Shown in pieces: positions 7,861-14,272 of a DNA stretch of 54,776 bases. Made by a program: the position numbers and the translations under genes. Source of the DNA: a virus; IMG/VR virus record IMGVR_UViG_3300046514_000372, positions 1-54,776 of that record, one strand, 5' to 3'. The notes under the pieces are model-generated. The model was given only the letters and a program-made list of their open reading frames with translations. It did not search any database and had not been told where the DNA came from. Position 1 is the stretch's first letter. The number at the start of each line of letters is the position of its first letter.

Positions 7861-8513
7861 ACCTCCGCCTTTCGCGCGCGTTTGATAGCGCGTTTGCGCT
7901 CGGGACTATAGCGCCGTTTCCACGCGCACCAGACGATTGCTTGAAAATCGCGTGGGTCAATGCCTAGCTCGTCTGCTACCGCGCGGTAGCATTCGGCAAA
8001 AACGACATACGCTGCAGGGCGGACCGTGCTTACGTTAAGGTTGTTTGTTGCAGCTTGCGCCGCGTGCGCATCCACGGTTACCGCGCGACGCGCCCCGCTA
8101 AGGTTCTGCGAAAACGCGGTAACCTTAGGCGCAACCTTGAAATAGTTGGTTACCTCAGTCGCGCGGTTTGCGAGTATCGCGCGTGCTTTGTAGACGTTCG
8201 CGCGGAGTGCTCCGCCGGTTACCGTGGTTTGGCCTGAGATAAGCTCGAACGCGATGCGAAGGTTAGACGTCCAATCGCATTGCGGGCTGATAGCGGCAAT
8301 GACACAAGCCACAGTCCGCGCGTCCAAACCGAAACCTTGCGCCCATGTCTCGCATCCAGCTTGCGCGGTAGGATACCAAGCCATACCCTCTTTTTTGTCC
8401 GCTTCGGTAGCACGCGCGTAAACCTTGCGCAGATTACGCTTGTAACGCGCGACGTTGCGCGCATGCGGCGATTTGTTCAAGCGCGCGCGACGTAAGGGAA
8501 GTTTATCAGGCAT
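7857..8513 (-). CDS. Phage protein resembling the DUF7178 family, 218 aa
   Basis: Starts MPDKLPLRRARLNK after a GGAGGA Shine-Dalgarno. Key segments are AWYPTAQAGCETWAQ, VIAAISPQCDWTSNL, GALRANVYKARAIL, AVTVDAHAAQAA and AIVWCAWKR. This order is familiar from a widespread uncharacterised phage family (I believe DUF7178) whose helical layout recalls helix-hairpin-helix glycosylases. Family resemblance is from memory; the enzymatic idea is speculative. The C-terminus is strongly basic (RKRAIKRARK), consistent with nucleic-acid binding. Confidence 0.6.
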   Translation of the reverse strand: MPDKLPLRRARLNKSPHARNVARYKRNLRKVYARATEADKKEGMAWYPTAQAGCETWAQGFGLDARTVACVIAAISPQCDWTSNLRIAFELISGQTTVTGGALRANVYKARAILANRATEVTNYFKVAPKVTAFSQNLSGARRAVTVDAHAAQAATNNLNVSTVRPAAYVVFAECYRAVADELGIDPRDFQAIVWCAWKRRYSPERKRAIKRARKAEV

Positions 8514-8517
8514 TTGT

Positions 8518-8703
8518 CTAGTCCTCCAGAATGAGCGTAGCAAGCTCAATCGCCAGCGTAGCGATACGCTCACCATAGGTAATGCCATCACTGGACGCGT
8601 CGATAAGGGTTCTATGGCTTTCGCGCATCGATGTTTCAAGCGCGGCGATTTGCTCTGCTAAACTCTCTTGCTTTGCGATGTAGGCGCCATGGGAATATGT
8701 CAT
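8518..8703 (-). CDS. Hypothetical helical protein, 61 aa
   Basis: Starts MTYSHGAYIAKQESLAEQ with an AGAGGGAC Shine-Dalgarno. Almost entirely predicted helix with Leu/Ile heptad spacing, so probably a small coiled coil. Unrecognised. Confidence 0.6.
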   Translation of the reverse strand: MTYSHGAYIAKQESLAEQIAALETSMRESHRTLIDASSDGITYGERIATLAIELATLILED

Positions 8704-8755
8704 TGTGTCCCTCTGTTAAAGTGGCGCCCGTAAGGGCGCCCGATTAACCGCCGTG

Positions 8756-9136
8756 CTATCGTCCGAAAACGGTAACCGTTTCGAACGTGCGCGCGTTCTG
8801 CCACGTCACCAAAACTTCGGCCTGTTTCCAGCCGTGCGCAAGGTCCGCCGCGAATCGAACGACCTTGTTACGGTCCGCAAACGTGCCGATAATTTCAACG
8901 ACGTTCGAGCGCTCCACGCTACCCTGCCAAATGCCTGTAGCGCTGAGGATTGTTGCCCCTTCGATGCCGTTTGCCGTGAGATACGGCAGGAAGGGCGCAT
9001 AGTCCACGTTCGCGACGTAAACGCGGTAGACGGTAGCGCGCGAATCGAGCACTGGAGGATTCGCATACGCTTTGAGCGTTTGCGCGGTAGCAAGGGCGCG
9101 CGTGATAGCGTTCGAGCTTTGACCGTGGTTTTTCAT
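8756..9136 (-). CDS. Early-type hypothetical protein, 126 aa
   Basis: First gene of the leftward arm. ATG at 9136 follows a GGGAGA Shine-Dalgarno, so the in-frame extension further upstream is not used. The C-terminal half (GIWQGSVERSNVVEIIG ... QAEVLVTWQNAR) matches a pattern I recall in small early proteins of several phages: an alternating beta/alpha domain ending in a strand with VLVT. Function unknown. A sigma-54-like site at 9185-9200 lies upstream and would give a 38-nt leader. Confidence 0.65.
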   Translation of the reverse strand: MKNHGQSSNAITRALATAQTLKAYANPPVLDSRATVYRVYVANVDYAPFLPYLTANGIEGATILSATGIWQGSVERSNVVEIIGTFADRNKVVRFAADLAHGWKQAEVLVTWQNARTFETVTVFGR

Positions 9137-9184
9137 TGTCTGATTCTCCCTGTTAGCGGTTACCGTGAGCACGGCAGACAATAG

Positions 9185-9200
9185 AGCACGCGCTATGCCA
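9185..9200 (-). promoter_or_regulatory. Sigma-54-like promoter, leftward
   Basis: On the minus strand TGGCATA-GCGC-GTGCT, with GG and GC exactly 10 nt apart. Predicted start near 9174, 38 nt before the ATG at 9136, leaving room for the Shine-Dalgarno. It would drive the leftward arm. Confidence 0.5.
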
Positions 9201-9295
9201 AGCAAAACACGCGAAAACACTAGGGAAAACGCGCGACACTACCGCGCGCGTGCTCTAAACTGGCGCATCGTGTCCCAAATCTGTGGCACACAAGC

Positions 9296-9311
9296 CGGCA
9301 TGCACCTTGCA
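9296..9311 (+). promoter_or_regulatory. Sigma-54-like promoter, rightward (site 1)
   Basis: CGGCATG-CACC-TTGCA, GG-N10-GC. Predicted start near 9322, 3 nt before ATG 9325. The bases after it (GCAGACTA ... GACATGC) closely match those after the site at 16757. Confidence 0.45.
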
Positions 9312-9324
9312 GACTAACGATGAC

Positions 9325-9600
9325 ATGCGAAAACGTAATCGCGATGCGCGCGACGCTGCAAGCAAGGTTCATGCCAGACCAATCCAGTCGGACTTGGAAG
9401 GGCTGCGCAGAGCGCTGCGCCGTGCGCCCCTCAGCAAACACGATGCCATCTTCGCCGCGCATCGCGCCTACGAGGCTGCGACCTCGAATCAGGACATGCA
9501 ATCAGGACAGGCGTCACCGAATCAGGACGGCTGCGGACGCTGCGGCGGCGCCTACCCGTGCAATGGCGTGCTCTGGGGCACGCACCGCTTCGAGCGCTGA
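9325..9600 (+). CDS. Hypothetical basic protein with Cys-rich C-terminus, 91 aa
   Basis: First frame of the rightward arm. Starts MRKRNRDARDAASKV; a basic helical N-terminal half is followed by a low-complexity part with repeated Asn-Gln-Asp and a C-terminal CGRCGGAYPC knuckle. No Shine-Dalgarno is visible. The predicted sigma-54-like start would leave an almost leaderless message. An in-frame ATG at 9283 would lie upstream of that promoter. Moderately supported. Confidence 0.45.
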   Translation: MRKRNRDARDAASKVHARPIQSDLEGLRRALRRAPLSKHDAIFAAHRAYEAATSNQDMQSGQASPNQDGCGRCGGAYPCNGVLWGTHRFER

Positions 9601-9616
9601 TGGCACGCGCGTTGCA
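9601..9616 (+). promoter_or_regulatory. Sigma-54-like promoter, rightward (site 2), consensus match
   Basis: TGGCACG-CGCG-TTGCA, a full match to the -24/-12 consensus. Predicted start near 9627, 5 nt before ATG 9632, which would cut through the Shine-Dalgarno. Confidence 0.6.
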
Positions 9617-9631
9617 CAATCAGGAGGCACA

Positions 9632-9859
9632 ATGAGTGAACAAGTCACCGGCAAGGGCGGACGGAGCATCGCGCGGCGGAAGCTGACGATGTCTATGCTT
9701 GTGAACGCGGTGAAACGGGACGACGGCACGGGGTTCTGCGTTCACTGCCGCGCGACGCGCAAGGGCTGCGAGCCCGACGCCAAGAACTACCCGTGCGAGC
9801 GCTGCGGCGAGCCGGCGGTGATGGGCGCAGAAGAGATGCTGATGCGGGTGGCAGGCTAA
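9632..9859 (+). CDS. Small zinc-ribbon protein, 75 aa
   Basis: Starts MSEQVTGKGGRSIARRK. It contains CVHC and CERCG separated by about 18 residues including another Cys, typical of a zinc ribbon. Short proteins of this layout are common in phage early regions and usually bind nucleic acid or act as adaptors. A strong AGGAGG precedes the ATG. Specific role unknown. Confidence 0.7.
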   Translation: MSEQVTGKGGRSIARRKLTMSMLVNAVKRDDGTGFCVHCRATRKGCEPDAKNYPCERCGEPAVMGAEEMLMRVAG

Positions 9860-9864
9860 TTGCA
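9849..9864 (+). promoter_or_regulatory. Sigma-54-like promoter, rightward (site 3)
   Basis: TGGCAGG-CTAA-TTGCA spanning the stop of the 75-aa gene. Predicted start near 9875, three bases before the first stem of the three-way-junction fold at 9878-9930. Confidence 0.55.
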
Positions 9865-9877
9865 ATCAGGAAGCACA

Positions 9878-9930
9878 GCCGCCGAGTAGCCCGAAAGGGT
9901 GATGGGTTCGTATAAATCCGAACCGGCGGC
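9878..9930 (+). ncRNA. Candidate structured RNA (three-way junction) in a 5' leader
   Basis: P1 pairs GCCGCCG (9878-9884) with CGGCGGC (9924-9930). P2 is GCCC-GAAA-GGGT (9889-9900), a GNRA tetraloop hairpin. P3 pairs GTTCG (9906-9910) with CGAAC (9919-9923) around an 8-nt A/T-rich loop and abuts P1. AATCAGGA direct repeats flank the fold on both sides, and the right copy is the Shine-Dalgarno of the gene at 9947. It could be a cis-regulator or a stable small RNA. Pairing is seen; function is inferred. Confidence 0.5.
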
Positions 9931-9946
9931 ACAATCAGGAGAGCAC

Positions 9947-10300
9947 ATGGAAACCATACAGAAGCAGACGTTCAAGGCGGCGCTCGAAGACTTCATCGCT
10001 GAGGTCAACCGTGTTCGCAACAAGAATCAGGAGAGCTTCAGCCGCCTGGCGCAAGGCTCCTCGTTCATCGACTTCACCATCGGCCCGAAGTATACAAGGC
10101 TGATGTCGGGCGACGCCACGGGCGGGCGCAGCTACTACGGCTTCGTCCGTAATCAGGATGGCGCGGTGCTGTATGCCGGCGGGCCCAAGCCGTTCATCGG
10201 CAAGAGCGAGGCGACCACGGTGCGCGGCAACATCTTCGACAGCACCACGTGGGCGCGCTGCATCGGCCCCTACGGCGTGCTGACGCTGAGCCGGCGATGA
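9947..10300 (+). CDS. Hypothetical protein, 117 aa
   Basis: Starts METIQKQTFKAALEDF with a CAGGAGAG Shine-Dalgarno, so the in-frame ATG at 9899 is not used. Helical N-terminus, then a Gly/Tyr-rich beta-like domain (GGRSYYGFVRNQDGAVLYAGG) and a compact end (ARCIGPYGVLTL). Unrecognised. Its leader contains the structured RNA. Confidence 0.65.
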   Translation: METIQKQTFKAALEDFIAEVNRVRNKNQESFSRLAQGSSFIDFTIGPKYTRLMSGDATGGRSYYGFVRNQDGAVLYAGGPKPFIGKSEATTVRGNIFDSTTWARCIGPYGVLTLSRR

Positions 10301-10509
10301 GGCCCGCCTGGACGAAGCGCCGCTGTGCGCACAAGGACGACGACCCCAGCATGGGGCGCTACTTCCACGCCTGCTGGCAGCATGCGAGCAAGCTGGAGGA
10401 CGACACCTTCGACGTGCCCGACCACCAGCCGGCGGAGGGTTCGAGGGTCGAGGACATCGGCCACAACGAGCGCGACAGCGCGGGCGTGTGGTGCGGATTT
10501 TGCAACTAG
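10297..10509 (+). CDS. Small Cys/His-rich protein, 70 aa
   Basis: Starts MRPAWTKRRCAHKDDD, coupled by ATGA. Cys/His pairs (CAH, HACWQHA and CGFC near the C-terminus) suggest a metal-binding mini-domain. Unrecognised. Confidence 0.55.
   Translation: MRPAWTKRRCAHKDDDPSMGRYFHACWQHASKLEDDTFDVPDHQPAEGSRVEDIGHNERDSAGVWCGFCN
10489..10504 (+). promoter_or_regulatory. Sigma-54-like promoter, rightward (site 4, weaker)
   Basis: TGGTGCG-GATT-TTGCA, correct GG-N10-GC spacing but two departures in the -24 element. Predicted start near 10515, 3 nt before ATG 10518. Confidence 0.35.
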
Positions 10510-10517
10510 GAGCTGAT

Positions 10518-10736
10518 ATGGCAAAAGGCTGGCGTAAACAAGTCCTCGCAACCGGCAAACAACGGACGAGCGACGGGCACGACTACACGACGTTCGAGGA
10601 GTTCTGCGAAGCGCAGCGCGTCCGCGTCAGCATCGCACCGCTAAGCGACAGAGCGCTGTCCCTGATTCAGGACAACAACGACGACATGCTGCTGGCAGCG
10701 GTCTTGCACGAGACCACGGTCGAGGTGAGACGATGA
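10518..10736 (+). CDS. Hypothetical protein, 72 aa
   Basis: Starts MAKGWRKQVLATGKQR with an AGGAG Shine-Dalgarno. Basic N-terminus, then a helical acidic half (LSLIQDNNDDMLLAAVL). Its tail overlaps the next gene by ATGA. Unrecognised. Confidence 0.6.
   Translation: MAKGWRKQVLATGKQRTSDGHDYTTFEEFCEAQRVRVSIAPLSDRALSLIQDNNDDMLLAAVLHETTVEVRR
10693..10708 (+). promoter_or_regulatory. Sigma-54-like promoter inside a coding sequence (site 5)
   Basis: TGGCAGC-GGTC-TTGCA within the 72-aa gene. Predicted start near 10719, 14 nt before ATG 10733. Confidence 0.45.
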
Positions 10737-10939
10737 GACTCTTGACTGCGTTCATCCTGGCGTTCGCTATCGTGGTAACGGTGGCTGTCATCTCCACACT
10801 CGATAATAACGCCACGCTTAAAAGGCTGAATGAGGAGACGTTCGCTGTGGAGAAGGACGCACAGTGTGCCAAACGCGGCGCCAACTTTTTCGCCGTGAGC
10901 CTGCTTACCGGGCGCATCGGCTGCGTGGAGATACACTGA
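10733..10939 (+). CDS. Small membrane protein, 68 aa
   Basis: An N-terminal hydrophobic helix (LLTAFILAFAIVVTVAVI, residues 3-20) is followed by a 45-residue tail with two Cys. Either a signal anchor with an exported tail or a cleaved secretory peptide. ATGA overlap with the previous gene. No lipobox. Function unknown. Confidence 0.65.
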   Translation: MRLLTAFILAFAIVVTVAVISTLDNNATLKRLNEETFAVEKDAQCAKRGANFFAVSLLTGRIGCVEIH

Positions 10940-11118
10940 TGAAACAAGGCATGAAGCGCAAGCTCGCACCGAAAGACAAGCACGAGAAACCATCCTGGAA
11001 CAAGCGCCGGCTCGCTCGCGCCGACAAGCAGGCCGCGCACGCTGCGGCATCTGTAAGCGTAGTGAGCGACAGCGGAGCGAACGAAGCGGCCACAACGACA
11101 GGAGACAGCAATGAGTAG
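10939..11118 (+). CDS. Small basic protein, 59 aa
   Basis: Starts MKQGMKRKLAPKDKHEK. The first half is Lys/Arg-rich, the second Ser/Ala/Thr-rich. TGATG overlap with the previous gene. Probably unstructured, possibly nucleic-acid binding. Unrecognised. Confidence 0.5.
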   Translation: MKQGMKRKLAPKDKHEKPSWNKRRLARADKQAAHAAASVSVVSDSGANEAATTTGDSNE

Positions 11119-11281
11119 CAGCAGCAGCAACGCACGCGACGCAGCAAAGAAGGCGCTGCAGTGCGCCTTGGACGACCTGAAGAAGGACAACAGCGCCAGC
11201 AACGGCATCACCGTGGGCATTGGCGTGGCTATCGTCTCGGCGCTCCTCTACATCGGGGACGTCATCAAGGAGCGGTCGTGA
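11111..11281 (+). CDS. Small single-span membrane protein, 56 aa
   Basis: Starts with a Ser run then NARDAAKKALQCALDD, an amphipathic helix, followed by a glycine-rich hydrophobic segment (GITVGIGVAIVSALLY, about residues 32-48) and a charged end. The frame overlaps the stop of the previous gene. It ends GTGA into the next gene. Confidence 0.55.
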   Translation: MSSSSSNARDAAKKALQCALDDLKKDNSASNGITVGIGVAIVSALLYIGDVIKERS

Positions 11282-11475
11282 CACGCGACGAACGACGCAA
11301 GCTCCTGTTCGCGCCCATCACCGTGGGCATCCTGGCGACGGTGGGCGACCGCACGAGCGGTGGCATGGCGGGCGGCTGCAGCGGACCCTCGTCCGATGTC
11401 GCCAAGCTGCCCGTCTACAACATCCACACGGGCAGCGCAGCCGGCAAGCAGACGGCCACGGGGCCCAAGTCGTGA
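11278..11475 (+). CDS. Hypothetical protein, 65 aa
   Basis: GTG start (VTRDERRKLLFAP) overlapping the previous stop as GTGA, with AAGGAG upstream. Contains a short hydrophobic/Gly-rich stretch (APITVGILATVG) that may be a weak membrane segment, then a Gly/Ser/Thr-rich tail. Unrecognised. Confidence 0.5.
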   Translation: MTRDERRKLLFAPITVGILATVGDRTSGGMAGGCSGPSSDVAKLPVYNIHTGSAAGKQTATGPKS

Positions 11476-11642
11476 GCTGGCGCCCTACGGAGAACTGCCC
11501 CTGCTGGCGCTGCTGCGAAGCGCGAGCGCGCTGGACGGCGGGCTCCGCTGTCGCGATGTATGAGCGCCTCGATAGAGGCGCCCGCTGGAGTAGTCGGCGT
11601 GTGGTGCTGCGTGCGCTGCGAGCCCTGCTGAAAGGACGCTAA
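11472..11642 (+). CDS. Cys/Arg-rich mini-protein, 56 aa
   Basis: GTG start (VSWRPTENCPCWRCCEAR) with GTGA overlap. CPCWRCC near the N-terminus could bind metal; the C-terminus is an Arg/Leu helix. Unrecognised. Confidence 0.45.
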   Translation: MSWRPTENCPCWRCCEARARWTAGSAVAMYERLDRGARWSSRRVVLRALRALLKGR

Positions 11643-11643
11643 C

Positions 11644-12714
11644 GTGCCATCGCATCTCGCAGCCTTCGCGGTGAACGACCTGGTGGACGACATCGAGCAG
11701 GCTGAAGACTTCAGCTACAGCATCACGCTGTTTGCCGGCGACGGCACCGCGTATCAGCTGCGGCTAGCTGAGCCCTACTGGGTGAACGCGGCACTGTTCA
11801 GCAAGGCGCTGCTGGTGGATATGCGCACGAGGCGCACGACACTCAGCACCAAGGTGGATTTGCTGGACCTCGGTGCGCGCGAGCGACTGCTGCGCAACCT
11901 AGCGGTGTTCGAGGGCGAAGCCAGCTGGTCGAAGGACATCCACAGTTTGTTCGCGCGCGTCGCGCTGCACGTGGGCCAAGCGGAGGCCCCGGTGGTGCTG
12001 TCGAGCGTGGCGCCGCGCGAGGACGAGCGCTTCCTCGAAGTGGCGGGGTTTCCACTGCTCATCGAGGACCCCACGATTCTGTTCGCTGACGGAGGCGCCC
12101 GCAAATCGCTGCTGGCGCTCTACTGGGCCGCACAACTCAGCGCGACCGTGCCCACCCTCTACCTCGACTGGGAAATGCGCGGAGAGGACCACCAGGAGCG
12201 CTTGGCGTCGCTGTTCGGAGACCAGCCGTTCCCCGACCTCTACTACCTCAGCGCGCGGGCGCCGCTGCCCGTCATCGAGGATTCGCTGCGCGGCTACATT
12301 GACCAGCGCGGCATCGAGTTCCTTGTCATCGACAGCGCAGCGCCGGCAGCGGCGACCGAGGGGCCCGAGATACCCACCGAGTTCTTCGGGGCGCTGCGCC
12401 GGCTGAAGTGTGGGGCGCTGATACTCGCGCACATGAACCGGCTGAAGGACACCGAGAAGCCGTTCGGCAGCGCGTTCTGGCATAACTACGCGCGCAGCAG
12501 CTGGTATCTCGAAGCCCAAGAAGGCAACCGCCTGGAGCTGACCAACCGGAAGAACAGCTTCGGGCGACTGCTGTCGCTGGACCCCAAGGGTGTCCTCCAA
12601 TTGAGATACCGCGTGTTCCGAGAAGGGGACGCCACCGAGATAGTGCTCGACGGCAAGCGCACGTTTGTGGTGGAAACCAAGGTGGCACCGGACGTGCAGG
12701 AGGATGAGCCATGA
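11644..12714 (+). CDS. RepA-like RecA-fold ATPase (AAA_25 type), 356 aa
   Basis: Probable replication or recombination ATPase. The Walker A region reads FADGGARKSLLALYWA (about residues 147-162), with Arg where the canonical GKS/GKT motif has Gly. A first acidic strand is YLDWEMRGEDHQERL; Walker B is LVIDSAAP. LILAHMNRLKD and GSAFWHNYARSSW match the later motifs of hexameric RepA-like helicase ATPases often seen in phages. GTG start with AAAGGA upstream. The N-terminal 120 residues are unassigned. Confidence 0.7.
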   Translation: MPSHLAAFAVNDLVDDIEQAEDFSYSITLFAGDGTAYQLRLAEPYWVNAALFSKALLVDMRTRRTTLSTKVDLLDLGARERLLRNLAVFEGEASWSKDIHSLFARVALHVGQAEAPVVLSSVAPREDERFLEVAGFPLLIEDPTILFADGGARKSLLALYWAAQLSATVPTLYLDWEMRGEDHQERLASLFGDQPFPDLYYLSARAPLPVIEDSLRGYIDQRGIEFLVIDSAAPAAATEGPEIPTEFFGALRRLKCGALILAHMNRLKDTEKPFGSAFWHNYARSSWYLEAQEGNRLELTNRKNSFGRLLSLDPKGVLQLRYRVFREGDATEIVLDGKRTFVVETKVAPDVQEDEP

Positions 12715-12751
12715 GATATGAAGAGGGCCGACCGACAGGGAGGACCGACTA

Positions 12752-13048
12752 ATGGCACCGCGTGAAGTGTTCGACACCGAGATGCAAAAGCGGCTGCGCC
12801 AGGAAGCTATCGACATTGCGGCGGCTGCACGCAAGCGTGTGGCGGAGCGCAAAGAAGCTGAGCGGCTGTTCTGGGTGCGCATACTGAAAGAGAACATCGC
12901 AGCTATCCACGTGAACCCGGATGACCAGCGGCTGCGCATCACATTTGCGAGCGGTCGAGCGCTCTACATCGAGCCAACGGAATACGCCCACTACAGCAAC
13001 ACCGACGACTACCCGGAGTCGGCGCGCTGGGAGGATACAACCCGATGA
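12752..13048 (+). CDS. Hypothetical protein, 98 aa
   Basis: Starts MAPREVFDTEMQKRLRQEAID with a strong GGGAGGA Shine-Dalgarno. The first 45 residues are a charged helix, the rest a small alpha/beta domain (NPDDQRLRITFASGRALYIEP). Follows the RepA-like gene and overlaps the next by ATGA. Unrecognised. Confidence 0.6.
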   Translation: MAPREVFDTEMQKRLRQEAIDIAAAARKRVAERKEAERLFWVRILKENIAAIHVNPDDQRLRITFASGRALYIEPTEYAHYSNTDDYPESARWEDTTR

Positions 13049-13245
13049 ACGCGATTACGGCGACCGTGCGCGAGACAACCGAGACTCACGCAGCGGTGGT
13101 GGGCCCGCTGCCCGACATCACACGAGTGGAAGCGCTGCGACAGCTACTCGCAGCACACGAAGCCCCATATACAGTAGAGGACGTTAGCACTACGTGGTAT
13201 TCCGTAGTCGCTCGCGCCTTCCGGCGCGGCTCCCTGTCCCTCTAG
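13045..13245 (+). CDS. Hypothetical protein, 66 aa
   Basis: Starts MNAITATVRETTETHAAVV; C-terminal half is helical with aromatic residues (TVEDVSTTWYSVVARAF). ATGA coupled. A hairpin overlaps its stop. Unrecognised. Confidence 0.55.
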   Translation: MNAITATVRETTETHAAVVGPLPDITRVEALRQLLAAHEAPYTVEDVSTTWYSVVARAFRRGSLSL

Positions 13246-13265
13246 TGGTAACTACTAACCACTAG
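13242..13265 (+). terminator. Hairpin between gene block and HNH gene
   Basis: CTAGTGGT (13242-13249) pairs perfectly with ACCACTAG (13258-13265) around an 8-nt loop. No T-run follows. May be a weak terminator or mark the edge of the inserted HNH gene. Confidence 0.4.
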
Positions 13266-13315
13266 AATAAGGGGTAACCCTCAACGTCTACGCGATTATA
13301 TACAGCGGAGCGACC

Positions 13316-13618
13316 ATGTCAAACGATGGACGAGAATACCAACGAAACCGCCGAAGCGAGGCGCGCCAGCTTGTGGAAGCGGCCAAGCGTGAGAAGCCTT
13401 GCCCCGACTGTAAGAGGCGCTACCCTTCGTGGTGCATGGATTTCGACCATGTGGATGGGCGGAAAGTTTGCGCCATCAGCACGATGGTGACCCGTGGGCT
13501 TGCACTGGAGCGGCTTATCGAGGAGCTGGCAAAGTGTGAAGTGGTGTGCGCGAACTGCCACCGGACGCGAACGCACGAACGGCGGAAAGCAGCCGGAGCG
13601 AGAGTAGCAACCGATTGA
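13316..13618 (+). CDS. HNH endonuclease, 100 aa
   Basis: Site-specific or homing-type DNA nuclease. A zinc knuckle CPDCKRRYPSWCMDFDHVDG gives the first Cys pair and the HNH His; CEVVCANCHRTRTHERR gives the second Cys pair and final His. This spacing is typical of small phage HNH enzymes. GGAG precedes the ATG. It is the only gene of the arm with clear untranslated flanks (70 bases upstream, 30 downstream) and no stop/start overlap, as expected for a mobile insertion. Confidence 0.85.
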   Translation: MSNDGREYQRNRRSEARQLVEAAKREKPCPDCKRRYPSWCMDFDHVDGRKVCAISTMVTRGLALERLIEELAKCEVVCANCHRTRTHERRKAAGARVATD

Positions 13619-13648
13619 TATCTTGTAACCTTCTGGAGAATGCAAACG

Positions 13649-14071
13649 ATGGCTAAACTTGTGAAAGTCGTTCCGGCGAAAGACACCCGCTATCTGACGC
13701 GCCATCCCTGGTATCTCGCGGACGCACTGCTGACGATTCGACAGCTGCAAGCGCTCGTGTGGCCGATGGGCTACCACGTGGCCCTGGGCGGCGGCGTGCT
13801 GAACCACGGCTACAGCGACAAGGACCTCGACCTCTACGTGCTGCCGCTCGGCATCGAGCAAGCGGTCTCCCCGGACGATGCGTTGGCAGCGCTCTCGAAG
13901 CATTTCAAGTCTGTGCCCTTCGACTACGATGGGAGCGCTGAGACTGTGAAGGAGTTCGAGGCGTTGCACGGCGCCGGCAGCTGGGAGCGAAACACCTACT
14001 TCGCGCATTCGGTCTCTTACAAGCTCGTGGGGCTCAAGAGTATCGACGTGTTCATCGTGAGCCCCAAGTGA
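13649..14071 (+). CDS. Nucleotidyltransferase-fold protein, 140 aa
   Basis: The segment YHVALGGGVLNHGYSDKDLDLYVLPL (residues about 46-71, quoted in part) holds the GG...SDxDLD signature of the polymerase-beta nucleotidyltransferase fold, with two acidic metal ligands one residue apart. The rest (FDYDGSAETVKEF; YKLVGLKSIDVFIV) supplies a probable third acidic residue in IDVF. Substrate unknown; candidates include tRNA or protein nucleotidylation. ATG 13649 has better Shine-Dalgarno spacing than ATG 13640. Confidence 0.65.
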   Translation: MAKLVKVVPAKDTRYLTRHPWYLADALLTIRQLQALVWPMGYHVALGGGVLNHGYSDKDLDLYVLPLGIEQAVSPDDALAALSKHFKSVPFDYDGSAETVKEFEALHGAGSWERNTYFAHSVSYKLVGLKSIDVFIVSPK

Positions 14072-14160
14072 TGACGCGCCGGCCCGGTGCGGGCTTCGAC
14101 GTGTGGTTCCTGCTGGGCGCCCTGCTGGGCCTGGTGGCATGCTTTTTGCTCTGGTGGTAA
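14071..14160 (+). CDS. Membrane micro-protein, 29 aa
   Basis: Starts MTRRPGAGFDVW, then one hydrophobic span (FLLGALLGLVACFLLWW). TGATG overlap with the previous gene. No function known. Confidence 0.45.
   Translation: MTRRPGAGFDVWFLLGALLGLVACFLLWW
14135..14150 (+). promoter_or_regulatory. Sigma-54-like promoter inside a coding sequence (site 6), consensus match
   Basis: TGGCATG-CTTT-TTGCT. Predicted start near 14161, just after the stop of the micro-protein and immediately before the GGAGG of the gene at 14171. Confidence 0.5.
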
Positions 14161-14170
14161 TGGAGGACTG

Positions 14171-14272
14171 ATGGCAAAGCCTGTTGTGCAAACCCCGCGT
14201 GAACGGCTGATTCCCGGCAACGAGCGTGTTATCGCCCCGAGCGGTAAGACGACCTGGAAGGTGAAAGCGTGA
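14171..14272 (+). CDS. Small hypothetical protein, 33 aa
   Basis: Starts MAKPVVQTPRERLIPGN after TGGAGGACTG. Short, basic and polar; ends with GTGA overlap. Supported mainly by the Shine-Dalgarno and coupling. Confidence 0.45.
   Translation: MAKPVVQTPRERLIPGNERVIAPSGKTTWKVKA

Larger units (their letters stand above)
9487..10158 (+). repeat. Eight copies of AATCAGGA, all on the plus strand
   Basis: Copies start at 9487, 9500, 9520, 9618, 9864, 9933, 10025 and 10151. The 9618 and 9933 copies supply the AGGA Shine-Dalgarno of the genes at 9632 and 9947; others lie inside coding sequence in different frames (reading NQD, NQE or QSG) or before a structured RNA. The longer core GCA(CA)ATCAGGA...GCACA recurs at 9618, 9864 and 9933. 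Confidence 0.75.

Noticed and set aside
9878-9930. tRNA-like appearance (7-bp acceptor-like stem, GGTTCG arm)
   Set aside because: Only 53 nt, no anticodon arm, the T-loop-like sequence is wrong; kept as a structured RNA instead.
9487-10158. CRISPR-like array from the AATCAGGA repeats
   Set aside because: Repeats are 8 nt with irregular spacing and lie in genes and Shine-Dalgarno sites.
12711-12752. 13-codon frame between the RepA-like gene and the 98-aa gene
   Set aside because: It has ATGA coupling but is too short to judge; its sequence mostly provides the next Shine-Dalgarno.
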